Positions 33,750-46,703 of a stretch of 64,000 nt of DNA are shown here, piece by piece; the stretch's first letter is position 1; every line of letters begins with the position of its first letter. The position numbers and the translations under genes were made by a program. Source of the DNA: Heterocephalus glaber (taxonomy: Eukaryota > Chordata > Mammalia > Rodentia > Bathyergidae); assembly GCF_000247695.1 (NCBI RefSeq), contig NW_004624732.1, positions 44,035,207-44,099,206 of the forward strand. The letters are read 5' to 3'. The notes beneath the pieces were generated by a model. It saw only the letters and a program-made list of their open reading frames with translations, was not told the DNA's origin and did not search any database.

Positions 33750-35575
33750 TTATAAATGGTAAAATTATTTTTCAGGGTATTCTGAAGAGTTTCTGTATGA
33801 ATATCTGTTCACTAGTGCCATAATTGGAGCCATACATCTCAGTCTTCCAGAAAGAGACCAGCTTGGAAGAAGACTGACCAGTTTCCTTCACAAATCATGG
33901 CATGTGTCGGAGACGAGGCACAGAGAGCAAAAGCTCTCATATAAAACATTTTCTCAGGGTTGGAAATATCATGTGGATATTTCTTTAAAAATAAATAGAA
34001 AATTTGGAGTGGTATGTTGTCTTTGTTTTTAGCAAACTCGAGGTCCTAGCTGACTTCTGTTTGTTTATTTTCTCTGGGAATTTAGTAGCTGTACTACACC
34101 CTAGGGTGTATCATTTCAGGACAATGACTCAGAAAGCAGTGCAGATGCCATGACTTACCTAGTCCCTGAAAAATGCCTACCATGCAGGAAATGAAATAAG
34201 GTTCTTGGACTCAGCAGAAATGGGGTGAGGCTAAAGAGGCTGCTTTGAATTTGTGGGCTTTCCCAGACTGCTTTGGAAACATCTCATGCAAATCCAAACA
34301 GTATCTGGGTCACAGATAGCTTCTAATCAGTAATTTCTGAATATGCTTCTAGTCCTGTAGTATACTTAGTGGTAGTAGGCCTATTTGGAGAACTACAACA
34401 ATCTAAATAATTTAGATAGGTTGATACCTTTCTACCAAGGAGAATCTTTTCTTTTTCCTAATTTTCTGCCATTCTTGGAACCATTTCCAAGGCCCAACAT
34501 TTTATTATTCTGAACAATAAATGAAATCCAGTTGTCTAGTGCTTCTATAGACAACTTAAATATGCACCATCTGTTGTTCCTGAAAACATCTATATCTATA
34601 TATCTCTGTGTATCTATCAATCTATCTATATATAGTCCACCTTGTAAAGCAAGAAATAGCTTGGTATAAGCATGAATCTTATCATTGTATTTGACAGAAC
34701 ATTTAGTCTGTAACTCACTTTAAAATCCTGTGAGATGGTATTTGGAAACTTTAGTCTTTTGGTTATAATACACCAAAAGTACCTAGAATTCTATGGGACA
34801 TAGACTGTCAGGAAATGTTGAGTGTATCATGTAGGGGGGAGAAGTGAACAAGTTTACAAGAAGACTTCAAAATGCAAATAGAAGATTTAAGAATATGCAA
34901 ATTGGAGAAGGATTTGAGAATGAGGAAGAATTTGCGAATATAGAAATCAAGATGTAAAGCACATTTTTCATATTTACTCTGACCTCTTGGCTTGTATAAT
35001 ATTCTGAAAACAGAGCTGTTAAGCTTCTGCCATGACAGAATTTTTGGGGGGAAATCCCATAGATGACCACAGGCTAAAAATGCACAGCTAAGAGGGGGGT
35101 TTCCAAATGAGTTGGCTTTTGTCCAAGGCCACAGTTATTCATTCAATGTGCCCCCTATAGTAGAAGCTTGTGCTGGTCTAGGATCATCACTTTTGCCTAG
35201 ATAATGGGAGTTGGTACTGGGAATCCTCAGGAAAGGAAATGAACTGTGAACACATGAACTTTACTTACGTTCAAGGACCTCCACATATAGTTGAAGATTA
35301 TCAGCCCTGACTGAATTTGAGGCTAAATGTTATAAACCATCACAAACAAATGATGACAATATTGTCATGCAATACAGTTTTGTATCTTTTCCTAATTTGT
35401 GATGAAGGCAACCATCTCTAGGCAGTTTTATATAAGCAACACACATACATAAAATTAAAAAAAAGAAAAGCACTTCAGACTGTACATTGTGGGATTTTGA
35501 CACTAAGTACTTTACTGACATTTCAGTTCTCATCATTACATTCCAGATAGAATTTAAAATGTTTTATCCAGCACC
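33750..35575. other. AT-rich sequence, nothing recognised
   Basis: No exon or assignable repeat apart from an imperfect (TATC)n stretch at 34588-34640. The ORFs here are all under 70 aa without motifs. Confidence 0.3.
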
Positions 35576-35579
35576 AAGG

Positions 35580-35900
35580 AACGACAGTGGAACGAGAATG
35601 GAGTTCGGAGTTTCATAGACTTGACCTGGACAAATCATTTAATCTTTTTGGGTCTCCATTCTCTTGTCTTCAAAGTAAAAATGGAGAGTAACACTTTTCT
35701 CTTTCAGTTTATAAGACTGATTATTTAGGTTAGCAAACTGGACTATACCTTTGGGACACACAATATACAACGTATTCATATCTCCATTGCTTGGCAAAAA
35801 GTACACATTTAATAAGTGGTTTTTGAATGAATGAATGGTATATGGAAATATTGTAGTAAGTATAGGTTTGGCTTCATAAATGTAAATGCTCAATAAATGT
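35580..35900 (+). repeat. MIR SINE, diverged
   Basis: TAGACTTGACCTGGACAAAT, CATTTAATCTTTTTGGGTCT, CCATTCTCTTGTCTTC and AAAATGGAGAGTAACACT follow the MIR core (CTTGGGCAAGTTACTTAACC ... TCAGTTTCCTCATCTG ... AAAATGGGGATAAT). The downstream TGCTCAATAAATGTTAA fits the MIR/L2 tail. Confidence 0.55.
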
Positions 35901-35904
35901 TAAT

Positions 35905-38650
35905 TTCCTCTGCCTAAAGTAGCAGTGAGGTAATCCGCAGAATTTATCCTGAGGCATTAAAAGCTACTTTCCTCCACTCCAGGACTTGAATTTTGGCCTA
36001 GATAAGGATTAGGGGAGATACATTGCCAAATTTGGGATTATCATTTGTCTATTTTCAAAAGAGGAATATGGAAGGGACATGTAGAGAAGAAAGAATCAGA
36101 TCAAGACAAAATACTTCACATGGATGAAGTGTCATTTTTCTTTGCTGAATTCTGTACTTTAGTAATAGGCACAAAAGTGAATATAATTGCATCTTCCTTT
36201 TGATGCCTGATATTTTGGAGAATTTGTTCAATGTAAACATACCTTAAAATATTCTTCTGAATTAAACTGTTATTTGCCCTATTTTCATGTACAAATTCTG
36301 AGTACTTGTTAAATTGAAGTCACATACATATCATTCAATATTCTAGCAACTTGTAAGTGATGTAATTTAAAAATTATTTAATGGTTATTTCCATATGTGA
36401 TCATTTCATTAATTATATTGTAAATAATGAACTTTTTGTTGTGAGTTGTAAAAGATTATTATAACTTAAACTATGTATTTTTATTTTCTGGACAAAAGAA
36501 TCACTTACATAAAAATAACATTTCCAATGTATATCAAGAACCACTTTGAATATCTACTTATAAATTATCAAAAATAAGAGCACAAAATGTAGCATATACA
36601 TGACATAAGAGGAAATGAATGCATAAATTGAATTTCATTTGAAGAAAGTTTCTTTTCAAATAATCAGCACAGGAAAGGTTGAGATAATGTCATTTTCCTG
36701 AAGTTACTTTTTCATTCTTGAAGACAGACTTTGTGTTAGCAATCTTAGAGTTTGCTTTTTAGCAAGTCAAGAAGTCACTGGAGTATTCATAAATCTTTAT
36801 ATGTGATGGAAATTTGAGTTAATTGGCATTATGAATTCTTGAAGTGATAACTCAGGACTGGCATTGATGTGTATGACTTTTTCAAGACAGACAAGCTAGG
36901 ACTGTAAGAATAACTTGTATACCTAAGATAGATAGTTTTGTGCTCTGACTACAATATTCAAATGTTACTGAATTCACAGAATCAACCTAAGTGGGGAATG
37001 TAAGAGGACTGCAGGTGGAAATGGGTAACCTACAAGACCATTAAATCTAAAAAAAACACAAAAAACCATCAATTATTTTGACAGTGATGGTGATAAAGAG
37101 CTAATGTATTTTTCCAAATAATAGGAGATATCTTTTCTTTATGAGCTATCTTTTCTTTATGAATAGTAAAATACAAAATGAGTTGTCAGTTCATTTTCTT
37201 TAAGCCTTGGTTTCATAGATTTTTAAAATTCAGAATTTAGAAAAATTAATCAGGAGGTAGACATACATTCTGATATGAGAAGGGGAGATAAGTGTCTTTA
37301 TTTTACCTAATGGATTTTACCTTGCTCCAAAGAAGTGGCTGCATGTGACCTAATGGGTCAAGACCCAAAACTCTGGATCTGGAATTTCATCTATTATTCT
37401 ATGGTTTGTATTTGAAAATGGTGGATTTTTTCTTTTGCATGTGCTTTATGCTTATGAACGTTGAATTGGTGACTTCACCCATTGATGGTGACATCAGTGA
37501 AATTTCCTAAATGGGATCTTTTAGAGTGGCTTTATCTCAATTCCCAAAGAATCTCCAATTTCTTGTTGGGAATGGAAGTTCATCCAAAGCTTGGCTGTCC
37601 TTGCAGGGCAATGGTAACTTGCTTAGTCTCAGCAAACCTCTTCATGTTAGGGGCCAAGACTTCTCTTTATTTGCTACTCCCCATGAATCTTGCACAAAAC
37701 CCCTGCTCAGTGGTTTCCAGCCTACCTTAAATGTTACCTCACATAATATTACTCAAGTGGATTCTACATTTCTTAGCTAGATCCCCTTATTCAGGTTGAT
37801 ATACATACCCCCAGCTGCTGGGAAATTGGCTGCTAAGGCTCAACTGTGTTTCCCAGTGAGCTCTGACTTACTCAAGGTTAGGCCTTTTTGGTGGAAAGGG
37901 CAAAGCCAGAGTGGCTAATGGGGAGCTACAAAAAATCAATTCCTTTGCCTTGTTTTTGGACAACTCTAAATGACCCATCCCAACTTCCCCCATAGGATCA
38001 GCTGAAGGCTCAAATGCAATCAGATTGCAGGCCAGTTTCTCCTTCTGCTTAATCTCACATTCTCAGTGAACCTTGTACATGTCACTCTCAGATTCAGAAT
38101 CTGTATCCAGAGAAGCTAGTTCAAGTTAGGGAAAATTGTTCATAAATCTATAATTATTTAATTATGAACAACAGCTCTTCTTGGAAACTTTTGATTTTCT
38201 GCCATACCCATCTCAACCTAAGCATCAAAGCCATTCCAGATTGATAGAGGATCCATGGAGTCAGCTGTTCATCATCAAACCCAGTCCTTTTAGCCCCAGC
38301 TCTGTCTACTATTTCTTCCCTTTTCCTTAGATGACACTTTTCAGGTTCTGCTGCCTGAAAGCTGAGTCTGTTACACTCAATACTCTAGTTAGATATGATT
38401 GTAACTTAGCACCAGATCCCAGTGTAGTGCAGTGATTCTAAGAGTTTTAGTGCTATGTTTGGATTCTGGAATATTTAATGGCTCACTCAGAAAGATTCCT
38501 TTGCATCCACAATTATGACACTCGGTAGCTTATCAGAACCATGTCACTAGGTGCATAAAACGGTCACCTGCTCTTTCAAGCCTCTTGTAAATATTTCCAA
38601 GGCAAAGTCCCTGTATGTTTCAGAAAGCATGCAACTTTCAGAGATTCCAT
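35905..38650. other. AT-rich sequence, nothing recognised except a short tandem duplication
   Basis: A two-copy 18-bp repeat (TATCTTTTCTTTATGAGC type) occurs at 37129-37163. Two plus-strand ORFs of 82 and 89 aa overlap in different frames at 37482-37780 without recognisable motifs. About 37.45-37.95 kb could be an old unrecognised LTR. Confidence 0.3.
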
Positions 38651-38670
38651 GTTGTTCTCACATTACTTTT

Positions 38671-38757
38671 TTTTTTTTTTTGGTACCAGGGATCGAACTT
38701 GGGACCTTGTGCTTGTGAGGCAGGCGGCAGAACCACTGAGCTAAATCCCTGGCCCCA
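38671..38757 (-). repeat. ID SINE with target duplication
   Basis: T run, GGTACCAGGGATCGAACTTG, GTGCTTGTGAGGCAGGCGGC, CACTGAGCTAAATCCCTGGC. Flanks CTCACATTACTTTT (38657-38670) and CTCACACTACTTTT (38758-38771) match at 13 of 14 bases. Confidence 0.94.
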
Positions 38758-39027
38758 CTCACACTACTTTTTAACTCTATCAGTTGCTAACCTAGTGCTC
38801 GTTACTGCAATATGTAAGGTACTCAGCTTTCTATTGCTTCTGAAAAATATCAACATCATCTGAAGTTGATAGCATGTAATTGAAAGATCTATGATACATT
38901 TGAGAACTACTTCTGAGACAGTTTTATTGGTGATTGTTGTGTATGATACACTTTTAGTGCATTTCACACAGCTGATTTTAGCATCTCCTCAGTTAATTTC
39001 AAAGCAAGCTAGCTGACCACACACTTT

Positions 39028-39118
39028 TGGGGATGCGGTTGGGTGAGACCAGAGATTGAACCCAAAGCCTCATGCATTCTAAGAAGAGCTCTACCACTGA
39101 CTTGGTACCTCCAGTCCT
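39028..39118 (-). repeat. Old ID SINE
   Basis: GACCAGAGATTGAACCCAAA, GCCTCATGCATTCTAAG and GAGCTCTACCACTGACTTGG fit a reversed, highly mutated ID of the older wording. Confidence 0.55.
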
Positions 39119-39289
39119 GAACCAGCACTATCATGTTTGTTGTCCAAAGTATGTAGAAGAATATAAGAAGACCTTTATCAAATGGCACCCCAAAAAAGCT
39201 GATTGATGTTTGTATGAATCAAGTTTAACATTCACAGTACACTTCCTCTGGGACATTTATATTGTCAAAACTGGAATCACCAGCTCTGG

Positions 39290-39495
39290 TAGTATACTCC
39301 ATAGTTTATTAATGTATACTGAGAGATCCTGGAATTAGAGTCATCTGGAATCTGTGAAAAAAATGTACATCCATAAGTTCCACCTGGATCTGTTAAATTA
39401 GGATTTGGGGGCATCATACCTGGAAAGTAGATATTTAATAAACTTCTCATGTACTTTTCAATGCACGCTGATGCTTAAGAACCAGAGTTATCAAG
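39290..39495. mobile_element. Possible MER5-like hAT MITE, diverged
   Basis: AGAGTCATCTGGAATCTGTG, AAGTTCCACCTGGATCTGTT, GGATTTGGGGGCATCATACC and CACGCTGATGCTTAAGAACC resemble the MER5A order but with many changes. Confidence 0.4.
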
Positions 39496-39499
39496 TGGG

Positions 39500-41385
39500 A
39501 ATAGAGAAATTAGAGGGCTGGTCTCTCGACAGGGAAATAGTGACATAGGCCATAGTATTTTCATAATTTACCTTGTCTTCTTCTCTATCTTTAGTAAATT
39601 TCCTCCCAGAATCTAGGTCCCTCTTTGGATAAGCTCTTACCCATCTCTATTTTCCTGCCCCATGCTCCAGAACTGCTCCCAATCTTTTCTAGTCAAATCT
39701 CTATCATCAGATATTGTCGTCATCTGAGCATCAAGGCAGACATCTGATTTATCCAACTTACATACGTACAAGTGAGTGTCTGAGAGACCCTTGGTTTGCC
39801 AGAGTAATTTTTGTGAGATTGTCTCTCTCCCTCCTTCCTTTTTTCTTCTCCCCCTCCCTCCATTTTCTCTCCTGCCTTTCTTTCCTTCCTGCTTGCTTTC
39901 TGGGGTGAGAAATTTCTAAGGTCAGAGACACCAAATGGCACACAAATACTTCTGCAGCCACCAGATAACTCCCTTCTACTATACCTTACTTTACCTTATT
40001 TTTTTACTGTACTTTCAAAATTTATTTTCTCTACTTTTGAACTTAGCATTCCTCCAAAAGTTCTCTCTCTATTTTTTATAATGACAATCTTGGAAGTAAT
40101 AATTACAGCTCAAATAGGGTATAGGCAGGAAGTGATGGGGCTGAAGATTGGGGCTTTATCTACCCCCAAATATCTACCCTAAATATTTCCTTTCTTCCTT
40201 GAATTTTTTTTTCTATTTTTCTGGCTACTTTTGTGATGTGCAATGCCTCTTCCCTAGTCTGGTCACTGTGGACTGTCACATCCAGGGAAACTTCAGCCTG
40301 ACTGTAGGATCCAGAGAATAATGAAAATATTTACTAAAAGCAAAGAGGTGAAACAGGGCCTTCATGCCATGTATCACATGGAAAGCTTCTGACAATTTTT
40401 TAGACTTCTCTTTCTCTCTAAAAATTTCCCCTGCTAAAACGGGTCTTGCTTACTCCCTCAACAAAATACTCCTACTGATTTGCTATCTTAGGTCCACCCT
40501 TTCTCCCACACTGCATCCTCATATGCCACTCTTCCCAGGTGGGTCTCCCCTGCCTGGCTCACCGGAAGGAGATATCTGGTCTTTGACTGTGACTTTTCCC
40601 TTATGAGAATCCGCATCTCTGCCTCTCCCTGCAATTCTTCTGAATACATCTCACTCCTCACATACAATTAACTGACCTATTGAATCTTCCTTTCACAGTG
40701 CAATACAGGAACCCGAGGCACAAAAGTGAGCATGTCTTTCTCCAGACCTCATCACCCTAAATATTCCCTTCCAGAGGAATATGAATCCTAAGCTCTAAAA
40801 AGAGAAAGAGGAAAGGAAAGGGTGAGTTCAATTAATGTTTTTAAATTAGCGCCTATTAGTTATTCAGAATATCAGGCTTTGTTTTGGCCTATCTGGACAT
40901 GCATGCTACGTACTTTGATCTTCCCCAGCCCGACATTGCCCCTCTTCTCTTTCTCTCTACTTTCCCCCTTAATACCTTGTGGAGAGTGCAGCTGTCTTTT
41001 TTTTTTTTTTTGGTAAAGAACCACCTCTTCCATCTTCCTTTTCCTTGAAAACATCAGAACATAGTAGGTATCCATTTCAGATTGGTTATTCAACGTCATG
41101 CCCTAAAAGAGACGAAATGAAATGTTTTCAACTAACCCCAAGTTAGTATTTTGTGAACTTTCAAAGTCTGTGAATTCTCTTAAAAGTATCCCTAATCAAA
41201 TATAATTATAGATAAGCACTCAGGATTATCTGCCACTTTGTATTATTTGTTTGATTACCATCATCTTTTTGTGAGTTGCTTATCCTGATAAAAATCTAAA
41301 ATATATCCAAGATTAAAGTCAAGATACTGGAGAAGGACAAAGAATTACATTATTTAAATGTACATGGCAAGGCCAGCTGCTGTTT
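39500..41385. other. Non-coding sequence with pyrimidine tracts
   Basis: A CT-rich tract at about 39820-39900 and another at about 40915-41010 (TTTCTCTC, CTTTCCCCC, poly-T). Overlapping sense and antisense ORFs there are low-complexity artefacts. No exon is supported. Confidence 0.3.
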
Positions 41386-41389
41386 GCTT

Positions 41390-41580
41390 GGATCATTTCA
41401 TCTTTGCAATGATCCTATGAAGGGAATGTTGTGGCCTCCTATTTTACAAATGAGGAAATTAGGGCTCTGAGTGGTAAAGTAACTTGCCCAAGATCACACA
41501 AACAAAAACAGTAAAATCAGGATTTGCATTCAAGTCTGTCAGACTCCCAAGTCTGTAGCCTTTTCCCACTATAACATACT
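41390..41580 (-). repeat. MIR SINE
   Basis: TCATCTTTGCAATGATCCTA, CTATTTTACAAATGAGGAAA, TTAGGGCTCTGAGTGG, AAGTAACTTGCCCAAGATCA, CAAGTCTGTCAGACTCCCA form a nearly full-length reversed MIR. It is the best-preserved MIR in the window. Confidence 0.82.
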
Positions 41581-41599
41581 GTCTTTTGATACTGGATTT

Positions 41600-42200
41600 T
41601 ATTTTACTTTGGGGAGTTGTCTCACACTTGCTCTACCTACTTTATAGATGATGAAGAGTCATTTCTGTCTAGTTAAGCTTTAAACACCAAAGAGCAGAGT
41701 ACATCATATTTCTGAACATGAAAAGCCATTTGGAGTGTTGTATAGAGGACTGTTGTTTTGAAGCACTCTTACACAGTAATTGCTGACCCAGTGCAAGAAT
41801 CTAGCACAAATTGCCAGAATCTTATTTATTATATTGTACTAAAGCCAGAAAAACCTAGAAATCTAGTTTGGTTTTGGCTTTCCAGCTCCTAGCTGAAAGA
41901 AAGCCAGGTAGAACAAACTGCCTTTCTCATTGTCTTTTTTCCAGAGGCCCCAAGCTAAGACATCAATCACTTTGCTCCTATATTCCAGCTTGAGTAGTAG
42001 AGTATGATTCAGCCCCTCTTGTTTAGCTGTCTCTTCTCTCATTCTATTACCTTATTCTTTGTTTCTCCCCCAATTTTAGCTAACATTTCTGGGCATACAA
42101 AAATAAGATGTGAAATGTAATATGCACATGATTTTAGTGATTTACAGACATAGATTCCAGTTTCCTTTTAAGGCCAAAACTATGGATATTGCTTTGTTTT
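41600..42200. other. Non-coding sequence, nothing recognised
   Basis: No supportable feature. Confidence 0.3.
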
Positions 42201-42204
42201 ACCG

Positions 42205-42428
42205 TCTCTTATCTATTCAGCTGAGCTTTAAGTTCCCTTTAGGATGGGATCCAGGTCTCATTCATCTTTGTAGCCTTCTGTGCCTCTGCCTCTCTCTATC
42301 TTTCTGTTTCTGCCTCTCTTTATCTTTCTGTCTCTATCTTCCTCTCTCCATGATGCTTATTATTCCAGTATCTCACACATTGGAGGCCTTCAATAAATGC
42401 TTATTAAAATATGTATATAAATAAATAA
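42205..42428 (+). repeat. L2 LINE 3' end with an internal CT-rich simple repeat
   Basis: AAGTTCCCTTTAGGATGGGA, TCCAGGTCTCATTCATCTTT, GTAGCC, then an imperfect (TCTCTATCTTTCTG)n tract at about 42290-42350, then CAGTATCTCACACATTGG, AGGCCTTCAATAAATGC. This is the standard L2 tail order, expanded by the simple repeat. The 104-aa ORF here reads the repeat. Confidence 0.65.
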
Positions 42429-43264
42429 GGATGATAAAGCCATAGTTTTTTGTGTCCAATAGCAAAGAAAGTAGCCTCAGTGTCTCAGTGGTCTAAAGAC
42501 TTTTGTGGCAGTCCAAATGAGTTCAAATGTTTAGTTCAAAGCTGGCAAAAGTCTATGTCATTTGAGGTGTTTTTGGCTTTGTGCAATAGAATAACTAAAA
42601 ATGCCTTCAGTAATTGGGTTAAATGACATGATCTGATAGAAGATTTCAGGGAACATAGTTTCAAAGTTGGTGAAAAAGCAATGTCATCCAGGGTGTAGGC
42701 TCTTTGCAACCTTTGTTGGTTATTGCTGAGGTGTCCATGGGCACCAAATGAATCCTTTATATCCACATGTTTTATCTTCCTAGAACTTCAAAGACGGGAA
42801 AAAATGGGAATGGTGTCTTCCTACATTTTTTACCTCTTTCCAGTGAGAAAATTTCTCCAAGAGGGCCTTCAGTTTACTTTTCCTCCTATTGGTTAGAAAG
42901 AGTCACATGCTCAACCCTCTGTTGTTGGCATCTGATGAAGAGGATTACCGTGCTCTGTGACTGGATTAGACGGCTCACTGTAGACCCTTTGGAATAGGCA
43001 AGGGTTTTGCCTTTTCCAAAGAACCTCTAAGTTAGCTCCCTGCTATTTTTTACTGGAAAAGCATCAGGATTCTGGTCATAAGGGAGAAATGAGAAATAGC
43101 TGTTGAGAAGGAAAATAGCAGTATCTGTTGCCTTCCGTATGAAATAATTTGCCACAAATTGTTTCTGTCAGAGATGTGAGGTAGTTTGTGACATACTTAG
43201 ATCTACAAATGGGCTAGGGTTCATATTTATTTATTGTATGTCTATTATATATTACGTTATTTAA

Positions 43265-43430
43265 TTTTCATATCGTGGATCTAGGGGTATTTACTAATTT
43301 ACCTATAGGAATTCTGAGGCTTAATAAGACTAAAAATTGCTCAGATCTGCATATAAGTTAGTAACAACATGTAGATTCAAATCTATGTCCTTTTGACCAC
43401 AAAGCCTATGTTCTTTTCTCCATGTAGAGA
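43265..43430 (-). repeat. MIR SINE, diverged
   Basis: GGTATTTACTAATTTACCTA, ATTCTGAGGCTTAATAAG, AATTGCTCAGATCTGCATAT, AGTAACAACATGTAGATTCA and CTTTTGACCACAAAGCCTAT follow the reversed MIR order. Confidence 0.5.
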
Positions 43431-43675
43431 GAACTTCTTTTCAGTTGGGGATGTTTTTACTCTTAAGTGAAACCCTAACCAGTCTTGAGGTTCCATGATC
43501 AAGAAAAAAATATTCTAGAATGCCACAGCTTGTTTAGGCCCAGAGAGCTTTAGCACTAGATCAGCAGTTCTTAACCACAGTGGCAAAGACTCAGATTGGA
43601 GTTCAGTCCATTGGGAGATATGGTAGAATGTCCCTGTTCCCTGAAAACCCTAAACATCGAAGTTTGACAATACTC

Positions 43676-43978
43676 TTTTTTTATTAGTATGTGTTTGCAG
43701 TAATAATGAATCTATTCCTTGTGGGGAGTTGGTACATGTACATGACACATCTTAATTCTTTTCTCATCTCCTTCCTCTCCCCTCCCTCCTCTATCTCTCC
43801 ATACCTTGATCTCCTTCCATTTGAGAAAGATCTGTCTCCCTACTTCCTATTATCTATGTTTTATTTTACCCTTTGTTTATATTTTGGGTTTCTCATGTAA
43901 GACAAACCATACAATACTGCATTTAAACTTGTGTGTCTGATTTATTTCACTTAACATTATGATCTCAATGTGAAAAAA
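43676..43978 (-). mobile_element. Older L1 3' UTR fragment
   Basis: Reversed L1 3' end: TTGGTACATGTACATGACAC, a C/T-rich block (the complement of the purine-rich 3' UTR), TTGGGTTTCTCATGTAAGAC and TTATTTCACTTAACATTATG. It pairs with the plus-strand fragment at 28.3 kb (GTTAAGTGAAATAAATT, TTACATGAGAAACCC), so both belong to one older L1 subfamily. Confidence 0.7.
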
Positions 43979-43979
43979 T

Positions 43980-46575
43980 CCTCACTTTCACTCACTAGTC
44001 TTATAGTGTGAAGAAAAGTCTTAGGTCAGAGGCAAATGCCATAAATTTCATGGAACCTGCAACCTAACTTAAGGCAAATGCTCATGCCCATGCTTCCCAC
44101 AAAGGAACTCTGTGTAACACAGCTTTTCTGACACAAAGAGTGTTGAGACCCATGCGTTATCATAAATTTATTCTTGGCAACACACTTTAGGAAAGAGCCT
44201 TTTTTCAGGTTGTAGCTGCTGTTTCTGGATGCCGAGATATAATACTTTTTAATACTTTCTTGGAATGAGTTAACCTGGGAAACAGTTCCATCCTAAGTAT
44301 AATAATACAAATCTGTGAATGCCCGTCTAGTATCCACTTCTCCTCCTCGGGGCAGGAGCCCAGTTTTCTTCTTGAAAACAGCTCACTCCTATTACTTCTC
44401 ACGGTTTAAGTAGGATGCACCTTTCCTAAATCTCGGAAGTGAATTATGATTGGCCAAACTTATCAATGTATTCCACTGTTTTGCTTCCTTAAATTTAGAC
44501 TTTTTGACAAGTTTAACCAAATGAGATCACAATTCAATCATTTTATATGTGAGTTAAATGTGAATAATTTTAAAATATTAAAATGTGTATAAAACCTGTC
44601 TGGGCATATTTTGTTATATTTAAATATAATGGAAGAGAACAAGGTTTATCTTTGAGTACAGTCCTGGTCTAAACTATTGATTCCAGACCATTGACCTGTT
44701 TTTATTAGCACTAGTTGCCAACTTAAACATTTGAGTCTCATGCAGGAAGGTCTCCTGCATACTATCCCAGATCCTTGGCCCCATTTTGCTATATTTGCCC
44801 AATTTTCTATTTATCTTATTCTGTCATATCTCTTCAATTAAGCAAAAGTCAAAGCTTCTCTCTCTCTCTCTCTTTCTCTACTTTAGGACTTAATCAAAAA
44901 TCTAATTCTAAGAAGAACCTGAAAGGATCTCTCCTGAAAGGACTTCTCATTAAACTTTGCTCTTAAATTTACTTTTTTCCTCAAAACCTTGGCTCTCTGA
45001 CAAATGTAATACCATCAGTCTATCTTTATTCCCTCATATTCTAACTAAGATAAAATCTAGTGTGGTACTTATGCCTTCATTTGCAGAATAGAAAATATAA
45101 TTATTTTAAAAATAAAGATAGATATTTAAATGAAAACATTTACTTAAACTAGTTGCTACATGTTAATCTAATCTTAGAATGTAAGAGAATTCTCAGGGTA
45201 TGAATTCCTACTGCTACTTCCAACTTTCTCGTCAGATTTATTCTTAAATTTGAAAATCAAAATCTTTTAGTTAGATTGAAACCCTGACAATGTCTTCTGG
45301 TTGCTATTGGTTTCTCAAGGTTGAAGCTTGTTTTTCTCAGTAGCTTCTTCACTGGAGACTTCCTTGTCATATAATGGAATCCCGGCTACTTTATTCTAAC
45401 TGAAATTTTCAGATGCAAAGAAATAATGCCTTAAAAAGCAGTTGGCCCATTTTTAGGCCATATTGAAAAAGAATAAATGGAGGGCAGAGGATGAGGGGTT
45501 AGGAATAAAAGAACAGGAAGAAAAAGAAGCAGATGACATTGCCTTTATTTTTGGTTTATATTTGGACTTTGTGGGAGGCATCAGGATATGGTTTCTTGAC
45601 TAATGACACTTTCATTGGTGAACATTATCAAGAATTACACAGTATCCACATCCTGTGATTCAGCAGTATGGACCATCACCACACCTGCAGGAACTCAATG
45701 CGTTTGAACCAGTAAGAGAATGTTACATTCCCTAAGAACTAAACTAAAACAAAACAAAGTAATATGAAGAAAGTTAAATAAGTTGTAACAGTTTTTAAAT
45801 ACAAGGAATTCAATTTTAAAAAGTAGTACTGATTTGGGAGGATTTTAGTTTTGTAGTCTCATGTAGTATTGAAGTATAGTGATCAAGTATGTAGGTTCAT
45901 TATCCTATGATAATATAAAAATAGATATTACTAATCTAAGCAGTTAATTTTTAAAGTCACAGGTGACACAAATGTCCATATACATGATGCAGTTAGAATA
46001 GGTGGTAAATTCATTTTTCTCCCCATTTGTGACAATAGACCTGTTAAGTGTGTGCCTGAGGGGCTTCAAATGAAAGAGGGAATGCACTGCTTAATAAAGT
46101 TGGACCAGCCATTCTAAAAGAATTCTTATGCTCAAAACTGCTAGAGAGTTGACCTGCTTATAGGAAATAGTTCTGCTAGAATTAGAAGTGGAGATAAGGA
46201 GATGATAATGAAATACAGTCTAACCAGGAAAGGGCAGTGAACATATGTATCACTCCACACCACACAAATACGCTGCCAGTTTAGATACAGAGTTGTGGTT
46301 CCTTTTGTCAGCTATTCTATTTTCTCTTAGAAAGGCTAACTTTGAAATACCATTTTCAGGAAGGAGAGCTAGAACAAGAACTTCATAAAAATGCTTAAAT
46401 TATTTCTTCAAATATCTCTCATGTTGTTTGAAATTGTGAGATAATGTCTTTATAACTCATCCATTTATTCATAATTTATGGGAAATAAGGTTTCAGTTTT
46501 AACTGCTTACTAATGATCAAGCATCCACATCTAGAAGTCACTAGAAGATGCCCTTTTCGGTGAAAGGTCAAAGTT
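43980..46575. other. AT-rich sequence, nothing recognised
   Basis: A short (CT)n run lies at 44856-44879. No exon or assignable repeat. All ORFs are under 70 aa without motifs. Confidence 0.3.
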
Positions 46576-46598
46576 TATGTGAAGATAACCTATAGTAA

Positions 46599-46685
46599 TT
46601 CGTTTTGTTGTTGTTGTTACTGGGGATCCAACTCAAGACCTTGCACTTGCCAGGCACCAGCACCACTGAGCTAAATTCCCGGACA
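46599..46685 (-). repeat. ID SINE with 18-bp target duplication
   Basis: GTTACTGGGGATCCAACTCA, AGACCTTGCACTTGCCAGGC, CACTGAGCTAAATTCCCGG. Flanks GAAGATAACCTATAGTAA (46581-46598) and GAAGATAACCTATCGTAA (46686-46703) match at 17 of 18. The middle of the element has a small deletion. Confidence 0.94.
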
Positions 46686-46703
46686 GAAGATAACCTATCG
46701 TAA

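Noticed and set aside
37482..37780. Overlapping 82- and 89-aa ORFs in two frames
   Set aside because: No motif, no splice signals, and simultaneous openness of two frames suggests chance or an old LTR; not reported as a gene.
42110..42424. 104-aa ORF rich in Leu, Ser and Cys
   Set aside because: Generated by the CT-rich simple repeat inside an L2 tail.
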